A stretch of DNA of 64,000 nucleotides from Aptenodytes patagonicus (Eukaryota > Chordata > Aves > Sphenisciformes > Spheniscidae), in assembly GCF_965638725.1 (NCBI RefSeq), contig NC_134970.1:6616001-6680000 (forward strand), written 5' to 3'. The notes under the pieces were generated by a model. The model was not told where the DNA came from. It worked only from the letters and a program-made list of their open reading frames with translations, and searched no databases. This document shows, one piece after another, positions 50,761-60,758 of this stretch (position 1 is its first letter; each line of letters begins with the position of its first letter). The position numbers and the translations under genes are program-made.

Positions 50761-52404
50761 CTCACTCACCGTGGAAAGCCACAGACACCAGTGGAGACGG
50801 AGCAGGGGAGAGTCGGTGGCTGGGCTGGGTGCTGACTCAGCTGTTCTGGCACGGCTGTGCCACCGAGCACCGGGTGCAGGGAGGGAGGTGCCGGGCGGGG
50901 AGGGAGCACGCAGGTTTCAGCCCTGGCGCACACAGAGCCAGGCTGGCAGGGGGCCAGCGCACTGCTGAGACAGGCAGTGCTGTGGGAAGCAGGGAGTGCC
51001 TCTGTACCCCCACCCTGGGCGCTGCCAGCCCCAGGGGACGGGCAGAACGGCTGCAGCACCGCTGCGCGGCACCGGGCACCAGCACTGGCAGGGCTTTGCC
51101 TTTGCCTGCCAGAAAGGTTTTGAGGGTGGACCTTCAGAGCCTGGGAAAAGGGGATATTTTTTTTCCAAGCCAGACATACCTTTCTGCCCCGAGCGCTCCT
51201 CTCTCTTGGGGCCGTGCATCAGGCAGGGTGGAAATGTCGCTTGCTGGACCTTCACTCAGCCACCCTCCAGGTATTTCATGTCCAACACTGCCACCCTCCC
51301 TAGCTCTCCCCTTTTGTCCCAATAAGGGATCAGGTTCATTCCTCCACACCTCGTTTTTGAGGAGCTGGATGATAGGGGGCTGGTTGCCCTCCACTTGCTG
51401 CCTCACTGAAACTGAGGCTTCCCAGAGCCCTGCTCCCCAAAACCTGATGGCACATGTTGAAGTAGGCAAAATAAGTCGTCATCCAATAGGCAGCACAAGG
51501 GATGAACCTGCAGGATGCCCCTGCGTCACTGGGCCTGGGATGGGGAGGACAGGCAGCCCCAACAAGAAAGGAGACAAAATGTCTTGCCACGGGACAAGAA
51601 GCCCTTGATGATCCACCATCCTTTGCATCTCCCAGCCCTTCCCCACTGCTCTGGAAAAAGCCTCACAGCCTGAATGCTGTTGAACAACAGCAAGGGACAG
51701 CTTGCCCTAGGAAATGGTCGTGCAAGCCTGGTGTCTTCTGCTGGCTGACAGTCCAGATCCATGCACCAGGAACACTCGGGATTATGCAGCCAATGTGCCC
51801 CCGTGGGCATTGCATGTGGGAGCATGCTACAGAGATGCCTACAGCTAGATGAAAGAGATCTGCACCCCTGAAAGGACAGATAAATGGTCTCTCCACACTG
51901 ACTCATCTCAAGTCTTCGTTGCATGCTGTCAGAAACACACAGAGGAGGCAAACACAGTTGGTCTGGGCCCTTTAGGAAGAGGTGGAAATAGGAATGAAAA
52001 TGGCCTGGAAGCAGGGTTTGTGACTAATCCATGGACCAAGAGGCTTGGAAGCAGTGCCCCTATCCATGCTGTCCCACAGGGCCAACTCTGACACAGAGAG
52101 GAGCGAGGGGGGCTCTGGTACAGCAAAAGCAGGAACTAAAGTGGCCATAACTAGGATTGCCCCAAACTGCAGCAGGAAAAGCAGGTCAGACCACTGAGGT
52201 CTGTTACAAAACCTCCCAAGGACTGCAGGTATGAGATGCTGTGAGGCAAGGGGACATGTTATTCAGGAGGTCCTGGACGGTTGCTGCATCCTCTTGCACC
52301 CCATGGAGCAGGTGTGCAACTGGGCTTGCTCAGTCGAGCTCTGCTGGGACTGTCCTGTGCCTGTTTCCTCTGGGCTCAGAGCTTTGGGATGGAGACAACA
52401 CCCG
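50761..52404. other. Intergenic DNA downstream of TNNT2
   Basis: GC-rich DNA with long but unsupported open frames on the + strand (for example 50751-51608). No splice-consistent gene or known domain is recognised. Confidence 0.5.
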
Positions 52405-52652
52405 CACCCCCTCACCATTCGCTTTATTTACAGACACAACATCAACTGGAGGTGCGGAGCTGAGAAACGGCACCTCACGAAGCATCTGCCCACCCAGACA
52501 GTGCTGTGCCTGCAGCAAGGTCTTTGCAAGCTCTGTGCAGTGGGAGGGCAGGTGGGCGCGCGGTGCAGGCTCCACGACGTGGGGAAGCCAGCTGGTCGGC
52601 CAAAAGGCAATACACCTCTTTGTGGCTGAGCCTCCTTTGCCTTCTGAGTCAT
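52405..52652 (-). other. TNNT2: TNNT2 3'UTR
   Basis: This is continuous with the last coding exon and ends at an estimated cleavage point about 20 nt after the AATAAA. The exact end is inferred. Confidence 0.75.
52423..52428 (-). terminator. TNNT2: TNNT2 poly(A) signal (AATAAA on - strand)
   Basis: AATAAA on the - strand lies 225 nt after the stop. It is followed by a G/T-rich element (GGTGAGGGGGTGCGGGTGTT), giving a short 3'UTR as expected for a sarcomeric gene. Confidence 0.85.
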
Positions 52653-52701
52653 CTATTTCCACCGGCCGCCCACCATGGTCTTCCCACGGGCAGCCTTTGA
52701 C
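52653..52701 (-). CDS. TNNT2: TNNT2 last coding exon (exon 17)
   Basis: One base completes Val, then SKAARGKTMVGGRWK and TAG at 52653-52655. The basic C-terminal tail ending GRWK is conserved in all troponin T proteins and helps keep the filament off at low calcium. The acceptor is TTCCAG. Confidence 0.96.
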
Positions 52702-54069
52702 CTGGAAGGGAAGCAGAAAAGCACGGTCAGTTAGTGACCGTGAAAGGAGGGAGAAGGTGGGTGCCATCAGAGGAGAATTGGAGGCCCTGCAAAGAGGACT
52801 GAGCCATCTCCGGTTGATGCTCACTGCCCTGTGGGGAAGAAAGTCTTCAGTTGCCCCAGGTAAAAGCCTGGGACCTGAGTCAGTCTGTGTGATTTGGGAC
52901 TCTATGGGAAGAAGCTCATGCATTTTGCCAAGTGTTTCTAAGGAGCTCCAATTCCCTTCCCATGTTCCTCCCTCCCAAGGATCCTTCAGAGAAGAATCGA
53001 TGAATTGGATCTCCAGCTGTGGAGGGATAAAGACGGCTGCAGGATCCTTCTCCCAGGAGCCAGAAGCTGTGAAGCTGTTAGCCAGGACACACCACATCGC
53101 TCTCCTTAACCAGCATCAGGGGAACAGGCACTGCTCTGGCCATGGGACAGCAGAGATGAGGAGGCTTGCATGGACAGTGAAGGGCATTTCTGGCATGTCA
53201 TCCTGAGAGTCACCAGCCCAGCTTTGGCTGCCAATTCTTGGCATTGCCTCCTCCCTCAGCCCTACTGCCAGCCTGATGTAAGCCCCAGTGTCCATGCAGC
53301 ACACATGCAGGGGGACACACACGGCACTCGGGAGACACCTGTACTCACCCTTTGCTGCAGTAACAGGCCATGTTGGGGCAGAAGAGAAGAGAGATTTGGT
53401 GTAAGCAGGTGGGGGATGCTGCTGACTGTCACGCGGGGCAGGCTGAGCACCTCTCATGCAAGATGGCAGGGTAGGACAGGGATGCGAGAGCAGCATGGTG
53501 CTCCCAAGGGTGGGGATTAAACACCCACCTCCACCCTCCTACAAAGGGTCCCCCAGTCCTGTGCAGGGAACATGGGCACGGGGACAGGCTCTCCTGTCTT
53601 TGTGGGGCTGCACAGCTCCCACAGCCCCTGGGATTTCCCCTCCTACACAAGCTGGGATCTCCAGCACCTTCCCTGAGATGCTGGGCAGAGACACTGCAGG
53701 GATGGGGATGGCTGGAGGCTGGCAGGACCCTGCAGGACGCAAAGCTCAATGTGAAGAGGTGGGGTCTCCCTGGGGTCCATCCCTAGCCAGTGTCTCTGGG
53801 GCAGGGGGAAGCTGGTGGAGGTGGGAGGCAATGGGGGTCTGTCAATGGGAGCAGAGCAGCATGGACTGAGGTCCCTGGGCCAGACCTGCAGGGCCATGAA
53901 CACCGGGTACCAGTGGGACCAGGGGCAGGAGTGGGAAGGACAGGAGGTGGCTCTGCAGGGGTGCAAGAGAGTGAGGATACACACAGGGAGCTAACTGGGG
54001 CCAGGGGAGCAGGGAGCTGGAAGGACAGGAGGCATCGAGGAAGGATGCTCAGCCTGCCCAGGGACTTAC
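52702..54069 (-). other. TNNT2 last intron (1.37 kb)
   Basis: This is the largest TNNT2 intron in the window. Overlapping open frames on the + strand here have no known domain. Nothing else is recognised. Confidence 0.7.
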
Positions 54070-54110
54070 ACTTTCTGGTGGTCACTAACGCGGTTTCGGA
54101 GGACATTGAT
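54070..54110 (-). CDS. TNNT2: TNNT2 exon 16 (41 nt)
   Basis: The exon encodes INVLRNRVSDHQK plus two bases of Val, the end of the coiled coil with troponin I. The acceptor is TCTTGCAG and the donor GTAAGT. The length equals the human 41-nt exon as I recall it. Confidence 0.96.
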
Positions 54111-54588
54111 CTGCAAGAGAAACGCAGGAGGATGGTGAGGCCTGGCAGCATGGCCCATGCCCAGCGGGGGATGAGGGTCGGGGCAAAGGTGCATCACTGC
54201 TCTCTCTTCCCTAGTGGTTCTTGCACGGGGCTGTGATGTGCAGCACAGCGGGAAGCCTGTTGCGGTGCAAAGCACACGTCCCCAGGAGCTGGGAGGTCAC
54301 AGGGCCACCACACAGACCCTTTCAGCAGCTGCCATATCCTCCAGCATTTCATAGCTGTGCGCTCAGCCTCGCCAGGGTGGCCAACAACAGCTGGGAGGGT
54401 TGGTTTGATCCTCGCTCATCTCCAAAAGGGAGGCAGATGTGGCTTTGCTTTCAGTGGTGCAGAGCCTCTTGGATGTTTGTCACCCCATGCACAAGTCAGA
54501 CAACCCACCTCGTCTCCCAAATGGGGAGCAGAAGGAGCAGCCAGGCACACAGAGGGTGAGCAAGCTCATGGAGGACCTCATGGCTCAC
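54111..54588 (-). other. TNNT2 intron
   Basis: The intron is 478 bp with no repeat or extra exon recognised. Confidence 0.7.
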
Positions 54589-54679
54589 CTCGTATTTCTG
54601 CCGCTTGAACTTTTCCTGCAGGTCAAATTTCTCAGCCTCCAGATCGTGGATGGTTTGCCATAGCTCCTTGGCTTTGTCC
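54589..54679 (-). CDS. TNNT2: TNNT2 exon 15 (91 nt)
   Basis: The exon completes Arg, then [20 protein letters not shown] and [10 protein letters not shown]. It forms the heptad-rich helix that coils with troponin I in the I-T arm. It differs from human in IHDLEAEKF versus IYNLEAEKF. Confidence 0.97.
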
Positions 54680-55131
54680 CTGTGGAAGAGCCGGCTGGTG
54701 TTAGTGCAGAAAAGGGATGTGGCTCACAGGGAGCTCACTGCAGGGCATTGATGCCACCATCTCACCTGCTCCCCCAGGACAGGTTTCTGCAGGCTCTGTG
54801 CCCAGCCGGGGATGCATTGGCCAGTCCCACGCGGGGCCCGAACGCATGGATGGGAGGTTGGGACACACGGGGACACATATGTCCCACGCATGTGAGCATG
54901 GCTCCCTCTGATGGCCGGCGCTGTCAGCAGCAGCCTGGCAGTGGTGGCCCGGCAGAGCCATGAGCCCATGTTCCTGGTGGGGTGTCACAACCCATTTCCC
55001 AGCTGTGCCATCACCCTCTTGTCTGGGCTGCAAGCCTCAGGCAGCCCACCCCAGCCCAGGATCCTGCCCCAGGAGGTGGGACCCAAAGCAGAGCCCCTGT
55101 CCTGGACATCCCTCCTGCAGCCCGTGCTCAC
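54680..55131 (-). other. TNNT2 intron
   Basis: The intron is 452 bp, flanked by GTGAGC and CCACAG. Nothing else is recognised. Confidence 0.7.
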
Positions 55132-55241
55132 CTCAGCTTGTCTTCGTTGAGGTGGTCGATGTTCAGGGGCTTCCGCCGTTCGCTGAGGATCTTCTTCTTC
55201 TTTTCCCGCTCTGTTTGCTTCTTCCCACCCTTTTTCTCTGA
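55132..55241 (-). CDS. TNNT2: TNNT2 exon 14 (110 nt)
   Basis: The exon encodes [20 protein letters not shown], then [16 protein letters not shown] and two bases of Arg. The lysine-rich stretch and the IDHLNED motif mark the start of the troponin core T2 region. Confidence 0.97.
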
Positions 55242-55651
55242 CTGAGGAAACCATCAGTCCGTCGGAGGGAAGGAAATCTGCCCAGCTTTTGCTTTACCCC
55301 TATCCCCAGCTCTGCCCCCAACACCCTCTGCTTTTGGGACTCCAGAAAAACATGAGGTCCTCAAGAAAATTTTGGCAATAGTGGACAAGACACCCCCCAC
55401 ATCCCCATCCCTGTCCCTGAGGCAAGGCTGGACACATACACCCCCCAGCCAGCATGTGCAAAGCAGAGCTCTCAGCTCACTTTGGCCCTCTGACCACTGT
55501 TGTGACCCAACCATGGTGGCCTGTCTTCTTCTGCTTGTAGAAACCACAGCCTACCAGCACTGAGAACGTGCACGGTGCTGTGGGACCAGCCCATGGTTGA
55601 GCCCTTCCCAGGAGCACCGGTGGCTTCATTGCAACCGGGGTAAGATCACAC
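55242..55651 (-). other. TNNT2 intron
   Basis: The intron is 410 bp. Nothing is recognised in it. Confidence 0.7.
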
Positions 55652-55762
55652 CTTCTGCATGTAGCCTCCAAAGTGCAGCATGTTGGAGAAAGCTTTCTTC
55701 TTCCGTGCTTCCTCCTCAGCCTTCTTCCGGGCCTCCTCTTCCTCTTTGCGAGCTCTTTCTTC
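55652..55762 (-). CDS. TNNT2: TNNT2 exon 13 (111 nt)
   Basis: The exon has 37 codons in phase 0: [20 protein letters not shown], then [18 protein letters not shown] charged single helix is followed by the conserved SNMLHFGGY segment. The donor is GTGTGA, weaker than the other donors of this gene. Confidence 0.97.
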
Positions 55763-55914
55763 CTGCCAGGTCAGAAGAGGGTCAGGAGTGGATGGACGGA
55801 GACCTCATGGACCAGCTTGCATGCAACACACAGCTCGTGCTCCCATGTGCTCCATGGACGGGCTTGTATTAGCCAAGACCAGCCCAAGCCCCCCAGCCCT
55901 GGAGGGAGACTCAC

Positions 55915-55992
55915 GGCCATGCGGGCTTGGCGCTCCTTCTCCCTCTCGCTGCGAATCCGCTGCTGCTCTGCCCTCTCCGCTCGCCGCTGTTC
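55915..55992 (-). CDS. TNNT2: TNNT2 exon 12 (78 nt)
   Basis: The exon has 26 codons in phase 0: [20 protein letters not shown], then RQARMA. It is a charged helix linking the tropomyosin-binding region to the core domain and matches human [20 protein letters not shown]. Confidence 0.97.
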
Positions 55993-56572
<580 letters not shown>

Positions 56573-56604
56573 TCACGGGGGTTGACTTTGGGTGCACTAC
56601 TCAC

Positions 56605-56665
56605 ATCAAAATCCAGTCTCTCGCCATCTGGGATTTTGGGAGGCACCAGGTTTGGCATGAAGACC
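56605..56665 (-). CDS. TNNT2: TNNT2 exon 10 (61 nt)
   Basis: One base completes Lys, then VFMPNLVPPKIPDGERLDFD. It is the entry to the conserved central region. The donor is GTGAGT. Confidence 0.97.
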
Positions 56666-57628
56666 CTGCAATCGAAGGTGAGCAGGAGGATGGTGAGCCT
56701 GCAGCAGATAGCTGGGACAGGACAATGCCTTTCATCCATGCACTGATCTACCCAGCCCTCCTCTCTGAGCCTCGCAGTCCCCAGGGATGCAGAGTGAGCA
56801 CATTTTGAGGACGGGGAAGTGTAATGCTGCTTGCTGGAGGTTGCCAGCTGGACAGCCTCAGAGGAAGACCTCTGGCATTCCCGGGAAGCACTCCAAGGCA
56901 CCCGCATGGATGGAATAACTCTGCAGGCAACTTGGCCACGACCTTTGCCAGGCACCCTGGGGCTGGCAGCCACCCCACTGCTCACCCAAAAGAGCACAGA
57001 GGAACTGTGTGCTCCAGTGTGATCTGGCACAGGGAGCTGGAAACCATCCTCTCATCCTCTGTGGGCTTGAGGGAGGGCAGGAGATGCTCAGATACACATA
57101 AAGACACAAAGGGATGAAGAGATCACAGCTGAGGACAGATCTGCCTCCCAGACTGCAGCATCCCAGGGGTCCATGAGGACCCGCAGTCCTGGCAATGGTT
57201 CACGGCCCCGCTCCTTCAGGCAGGTGCTCCTGTCCCAGGGATGCTGGCAGTCATGCAAATGCCTGCCTCATGCCAGCCACGGCCGAGAAGCAAGATCCTG
57301 GCTGTGCCGTGGACCATGTACCCCAGGCTGGGGTGCACACAGATTTTTTTCCAGCTGCAGGGCCACAGGGCAGCTGGGCCTCCTCCAAGGAGCACACAAA
57401 ATGCTTCAAGATCTCATTCTCAGGGCCCTCTTCATATTCTACGTTTATCTGCCTGTTTCTTTCCCTTTTTTCCTCCATGTCCCAGTCCCCACCCTGCTTT
57501 CATGCTTTTGAGGCCTCACTGCCCCATGCCCGTTATGGATCATGGTGCTAAGCCCATCACACGGAACCTCTGCCCTGGCACAGCTCCTAGTTCAGCCCTT
57601 GCACCAGAGAAAATGCACCAACACTTAC
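56666..57628 (-). other. TNNT2 intron (0.96 kb)
   Basis: This intron separates the acidic-tail exons from the conserved body. No further acidic cassette exon with splice sites is recognised. Confidence 0.65.
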
Positions 57629-57650
57629 TTGGGCTTTGGCTTCAATTCAC
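57629..57650 (-). CDS. TNNT2: TNNT2 exon 9 (22-nt microexon)
   Basis: The exon encodes GELKPKP plus two bases of Lys, the basic patch after the acidic tail. The acceptor is CCGCAG and the donor GTAAGT. It matches chicken GESKPKPK as I recall, with a Ser to Leu change. Confidence 0.93.
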
Positions 57651-57946
57651 CTGCGGGTCCCCAGGAGCAGGAAAGAAAGACAACGTTAGTGTCACAGAGG
57701 CATTTGCTTTCACACCTTGACCCAAAACCCGCAACACTGAGCTGAGCTACCCCTCTCTCCCAGCAGCACAGGCTGCACTGCGGATCATCCTCCAGCAAAG
57801 AGGCATGCAGTGAGGTGTCCATCTGTATGCCAAAACCCGAGACACGTTGATGCTCCTGGCTGAGCAGAAAGGCATTTGGTACTTCCTTATACAGGCAAAG
57901 GGACAGTCCCTCCAACCCCAGAGAGGAGTGAGGATGGATACTTCAC

Positions 57947-57982
57947 CTTCCCCAGACTCCTGCTCTCGGTCCCCCTCTTCAC
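57947..57982 (-). CDS. TNNT2: TNNT2 exon 8 (36 nt), acidic tail
   Basis: The exon encodes GEEGDREQESGE with split Gly codons on both sides. Its length is a multiple of three in the same phase, so it could be skipped without a frameshift. The acceptor is TTCCACAG and the donor GTGAAG. Confidence 0.93.
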
Positions 57983-58472
57983 CTGTGGAAAACACGACGC
58001 TTTGACTCCCGGAGGCCAGCCCTGCTGTGCACCATGCGCATGGACACAGCACGGTGGTTCAGCCAGGTTGTTCCCCACTGCAAAACCCAGCTCCATCCCT
58101 CCAGGATGAACGGGGAGAGAGCAGGTCCCTCACGGACATCCCTCACCCAGAGACAGACCAGGAGAGCCCTAGGTCCTCTCCAGTAGGAACCCAGAGAAGC
58201 TTTGCTCAGGCTGGGAAAGCAGTGCATACTCCTTCTGTATTTTGGGTGAATTTTTTACCTAGGCAGCACAAAGCCATCCCTCCTGCAGGCTTCCTGCTGC
58301 CCCAGCCCTGGCAGAGGACGAGGCCAGGGCAGCTCTGCCCCATTTACCGCAGATTCTCTCTCTTCAGCAGCAAACTAATTCAACAGTGAAAACCCCAGTG
58401 GGGCCAGTGTCTTGGGGGACTGGGATCAGGACTGAAATGGCCAAAACTGCCCCTCCTCCATTCCTGCTTTAC
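57983..58472 (-). other. TNNT2 intron
   Basis: The intron is 490 bp. Nothing is recognised in it. Confidence 0.65.
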
Positions 58473-58505
58473 CTTCTCCTGGTGCTTTTGTTTCATCTTC
58501 TTGTT
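58473..58505 (-). CDS. TNNT2: TNNT2 exon 7 (33 nt), acidic tail
   Basis: The exon encodes EQEDETKAPGE with split codons. It matches chicken EQEDETKAPGE as I recall. It is a symmetrical cassette by phase. The acceptor is GAAACAG and the donor GTAAAG. Confidence 0.93.
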
Positions 58506-59089
58506 CTGTTTCAAAAGCCATGGGGAGAATACGAGCATCTGTGGGTGAGGGCAGCCACATCCCCCCAGCACAGAGGGGTCCCGGCACCCTGACTCAGGGA
58601 ACATGGCTGGGATCTGAGCCTGCCCCACTAGCCATGACAGCACAGGGACACACGTCAGGCAACCCAGTCTGCTCCAAAGAGGTCTCATGAACTCCAGTGC
58701 TCTTTGGATGGTGAGACACATCAGAGCATGACCCCAGCTCTGGAAATGCCCCCTCTAAGTCTACGGGGACCTCTTGGTGGAACAGGCTTAACTCATTTTT
58801 GGCATTATTTCAGAGTGCTGGACACAAACTGTTTGATCAGCAACCAGCAGAAAACGCCATCATCCTCATGCTTGCAGGGCCAAGGCACTTGGTAGATCAG
58901 GAAAGGGCAGCTGAGTTTTGACATGTCTTTACTGGAAACCACAGATATGGAGGAGAGCTTCCCCTCTCTGCTACTGGCCCGCTGTCGCAGGCAATGCTGG
59001 GACATACCCAGACCCTGCTCAGCACCCCACCGAAGCGGAGCATGGCGCCAGCCGAGCCATGGGAGCTCGCTGGCGAAGCCACAACGCAC
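58506..59089 (-). other. TNNT2 intron
   Basis: The intron is 584 bp. Nothing is recognised in it. Confidence 0.65.
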
Positions 59090-59146
59090 CTTCTACCTTG
59101 GTTTCTTCGGTCTCCTCCTCTGCCTCCTCTACCTGTTCTTCCTGAC
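59090..59146 (-). CDS. TNNT2: TNNT2 exon 6 (57 nt), acidic tail
   Basis: The exon encodes GQEEQVEEAEEETEETKVE with split codons on both sides. It is highly acidic and corresponds to chicken GQEDQVDEEEEETEETTAE. The acceptor is TCCACAG and the donor GTGCGT. Confidence 0.95.
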
Positions 59147-59915
59147 CTGTGGAATAACGAGCAGCATGAGTCCAACAGCCACTGGTCCCACTGGCTCCCT
59201 ATGGACCCCGGTATCAGGACAAATGTGGCATGGAGCCGGCCAAGAGAGAGACCTGGGGGAGACGTAGCCACAGGAGAAAGAAGCAGTGGCTCAGAAAGCA
59301 AAGGGCTTTGCTCTAACCTTTACCCAAGAGCTGCTCTCTGTGCTTGGGCAGGGCAAAAAAAAACAAAATTAAAGGATTTATAGCCACCTCCTGGTTTGTC
59401 CCTTGTTCCCTCATGCTATCATGCTCTTATACCCCAGGACTGGGGGGGAGTGATTTCTATTGCTCTCCTCTAGCCAGCGAAGAACAAGACTGGCTGGCAT
59501 TAGAGAATGTGCCTTCGGCACCTTCACAATCTTATTTATGACACTGTTGAAGCATTTTTCCACTGGAGGGAGCAGTATCCCCACAAAAGTGACGCCTCCA
59601 TTGGCATCAGAGCCATGCTGGGGCCCACAGGTCCTGGGAAGACTTGTGGTCCCACAGCAAGAGAGAAGGAAAGAAAAAGAAGATAGTGAACCACGAGTGC
59701 ATTTGGTTGATAGATGTAAGAGACAAGCCACAGGCACAGGAGCAGATACGCACAGCACAGCAGGGCAAGAAGTGGGGAGTGCAAGAAGCAAGAGAGAGAA
59801 GTGGAAGAATGAAAGAAAACCATTTCCCAACCAGGGAGAGGCAAAAGACACACCGACCCACGACATATTCACAGCAGCAGTGGAGAGATGACATAAAGAA
59901 AGGTGCAATAACTAC
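59147..59915 (-). other. TNNT2 intron downstream of exon 5
   Basis: This 769-bp intron begins GTAGTT after exon 5, a weak donor, as expected for a regulated exon. It includes the splice-control region described separately. No other exon is recognised. Confidence 0.7.
59651..59883 (-). promoter_or_regulatory. TNNT2: Intronic CUG/UG-rich and pyrimidine-rich splice-control region downstream of exon 5
   Basis: On the - strand, CCACTGCTGCTGTG lies 33-46 nt after exon 5. A TGCTGTGCTGTG / TGCTCCTGTGCCTGTGG block follows at 59729-59769 and a CT-rich tract at 59651-59690. In chicken this intron carries muscle-specific splicing enhancers bound by CELF, MBNL and PTB proteins. The equivalence is inferred from position and motif content. 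Confidence 0.6.
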
Positions 59916-59945
59916 CGTCTTCTTCCTCTATCCATTCTTCCTCTT
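59916..59945 (-). CDS. TNNT2: TNNT2 exon 5 equivalent (30-nt cassette, embryonic exon)
   Basis: The exon encodes EEEEWIEEED in split-codon phase, so skipping removes exactly ten residues. Its sequence is purine-rich (AAGAGGAAGAATGG then GAGGAAGAAGACG), like the exonic splicing enhancer of chicken cardiac troponin T exon 5, which is included in embryonic heart and skipped in adult. The donor GTAGTT is weak. The chicken exon has TGGCTTGAGG where this has TGGATAGAGG (Leu to Ile), as I recall. Confidence 0.95.
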
Positions 59946-60605
59946 CTGAGCCGGGGAGGAGGGAAAGGAACAAGTGCAGAGGTTAGTCGGACGCCACAAA
60001 GCTGTGGAATGTAGCTATGGCGTGCATGAGATGAGGACTCTAGCACTGCAGTGGTTTCCCCCTTGTGCCTCTCTTTGCTTTTAACGTTCAGGATGTTTTG
60101 CCGTGCAGCAGCCCGGGCTGCCTGGCAGTGCCCTGAAGCAGCAAGAGGCTCAATAAAACCCAGCTCCCAAACCCAGCCCCAAATGCACAGTCCAGCTGTG
60201 TCGCAGAGTGGCTGCGTGCACCATGGGGATTGCTTCTTCTCGGACTGAGGCAGTTGGAGGTTCATGCTTGAGCATCATTAATATTCATTAATATACATTC
60301 AGCTGAGGCTCCAGCTTCCATTGAGTTATTGGGCTCACACCTCTGTCAGCGCCCAAGTCCAGCATTTCCACCCCTGTTCTGAGTCAAGGGATCACTCTGA
60401 CAAAATAGGTCCTGAGAAAATTCAGACTGGTTTTGATCCTACTGATGTTTCAGGTGGAGGAATCTAGAACATGGTCTTATCTGCCTTTCCTGGTCATGAC
60501 TTGCCCATTTCAGTCTAGGAGCTTACCACCACAACCCACCCAAGCAAAATACTGAACCAACAGCACTTGTCTCTTGGTCCTTGCAACCACCAGTGAAACA
60601 CTTAC
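59946..60605 (-). other. TNNT2 intron upstream of exon 5
   Basis: This 660-bp intron ends in a long pyrimidine tract (CTTGTTCCTTTCCCTCCTCC) and CTCAG. A small hairpin sequence at 59994-60007 lies about 50 nt before the exon. Confidence 0.7.
59994..60007 (-). promoter_or_regulatory. TNNT2: Hairpin with GCUU loop upstream of TNNT2 exon 5
   Basis: The - strand RNA reads CCACA-GCUU-UGUGG, a perfect 5-bp stem with a four-base loop, about 49-62 nt before exon 5. MBNL1 is known to bind a pyrimidine-containing stem-loop in the matching intron of human and chicken cardiac troponin T. That this hairpin is its counterpart is inference. Confidence 0.4.
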
Positions 60606-60623
60606 CTTCTTCCACGTACTCCT
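60606..60623 (-). CDS. TNNT2: TNNT2 exon 4 (18-nt microexon)
   Basis: With the split G from the previous exon it encodes E-E-Y-V-E-E, matching chicken EEYVEE. The acceptor is TGTGAAG, with a poor pyrimidine tract, and the donor GTAAGT. Its length is a multiple of three. Confidence 0.93.
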
Positions 60624-60747
60624 CTTCACAGAGCACACGTGCGCATGGGAGAGAGGGAAGGGAAAGAAGACACAGATTATTGAAGTTGCTCTGATCATTT
60701 CTTAGCTTCAGCCTCGGGGCAGCTGCAGATGCTCCACGTACTCTTAC

Positions 60748-60758
60748 CTTCCTGCTCC
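60748..60758 (-). CDS. TNNT2: TNNT2 exon 3 (11-nt microexon)
   Basis: Eleven bases (GGAGCAGGAAG) between TTTGCAG and GTAAGA join CA from exon 2 and a split Glu codon to give Q-E-Q-E, as in chicken. It is too short for open-frame finders and supported only by splice sites and the reading frame. Confidence 0.93.

Noticed and set aside
50751..51608. Long + strand open frame (285 codons)
   Set aside because: Low-complexity GC-rich translation, no recognised domain, equally long frames on the opposite strand, no splice or promoter signals.
52330..53097. Long - strand open frame (255 codons)
   Set aside because: It overlaps the real TNNT2 last exon in a different frame and ignores its splice site.
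52241..53206. Long + strand open frame (321 codons)
   Set aside because: It runs antisense across the TNNT2 3'UTR and last exon. The frame is a by-product of GC-rich coding DNA on the other strand.
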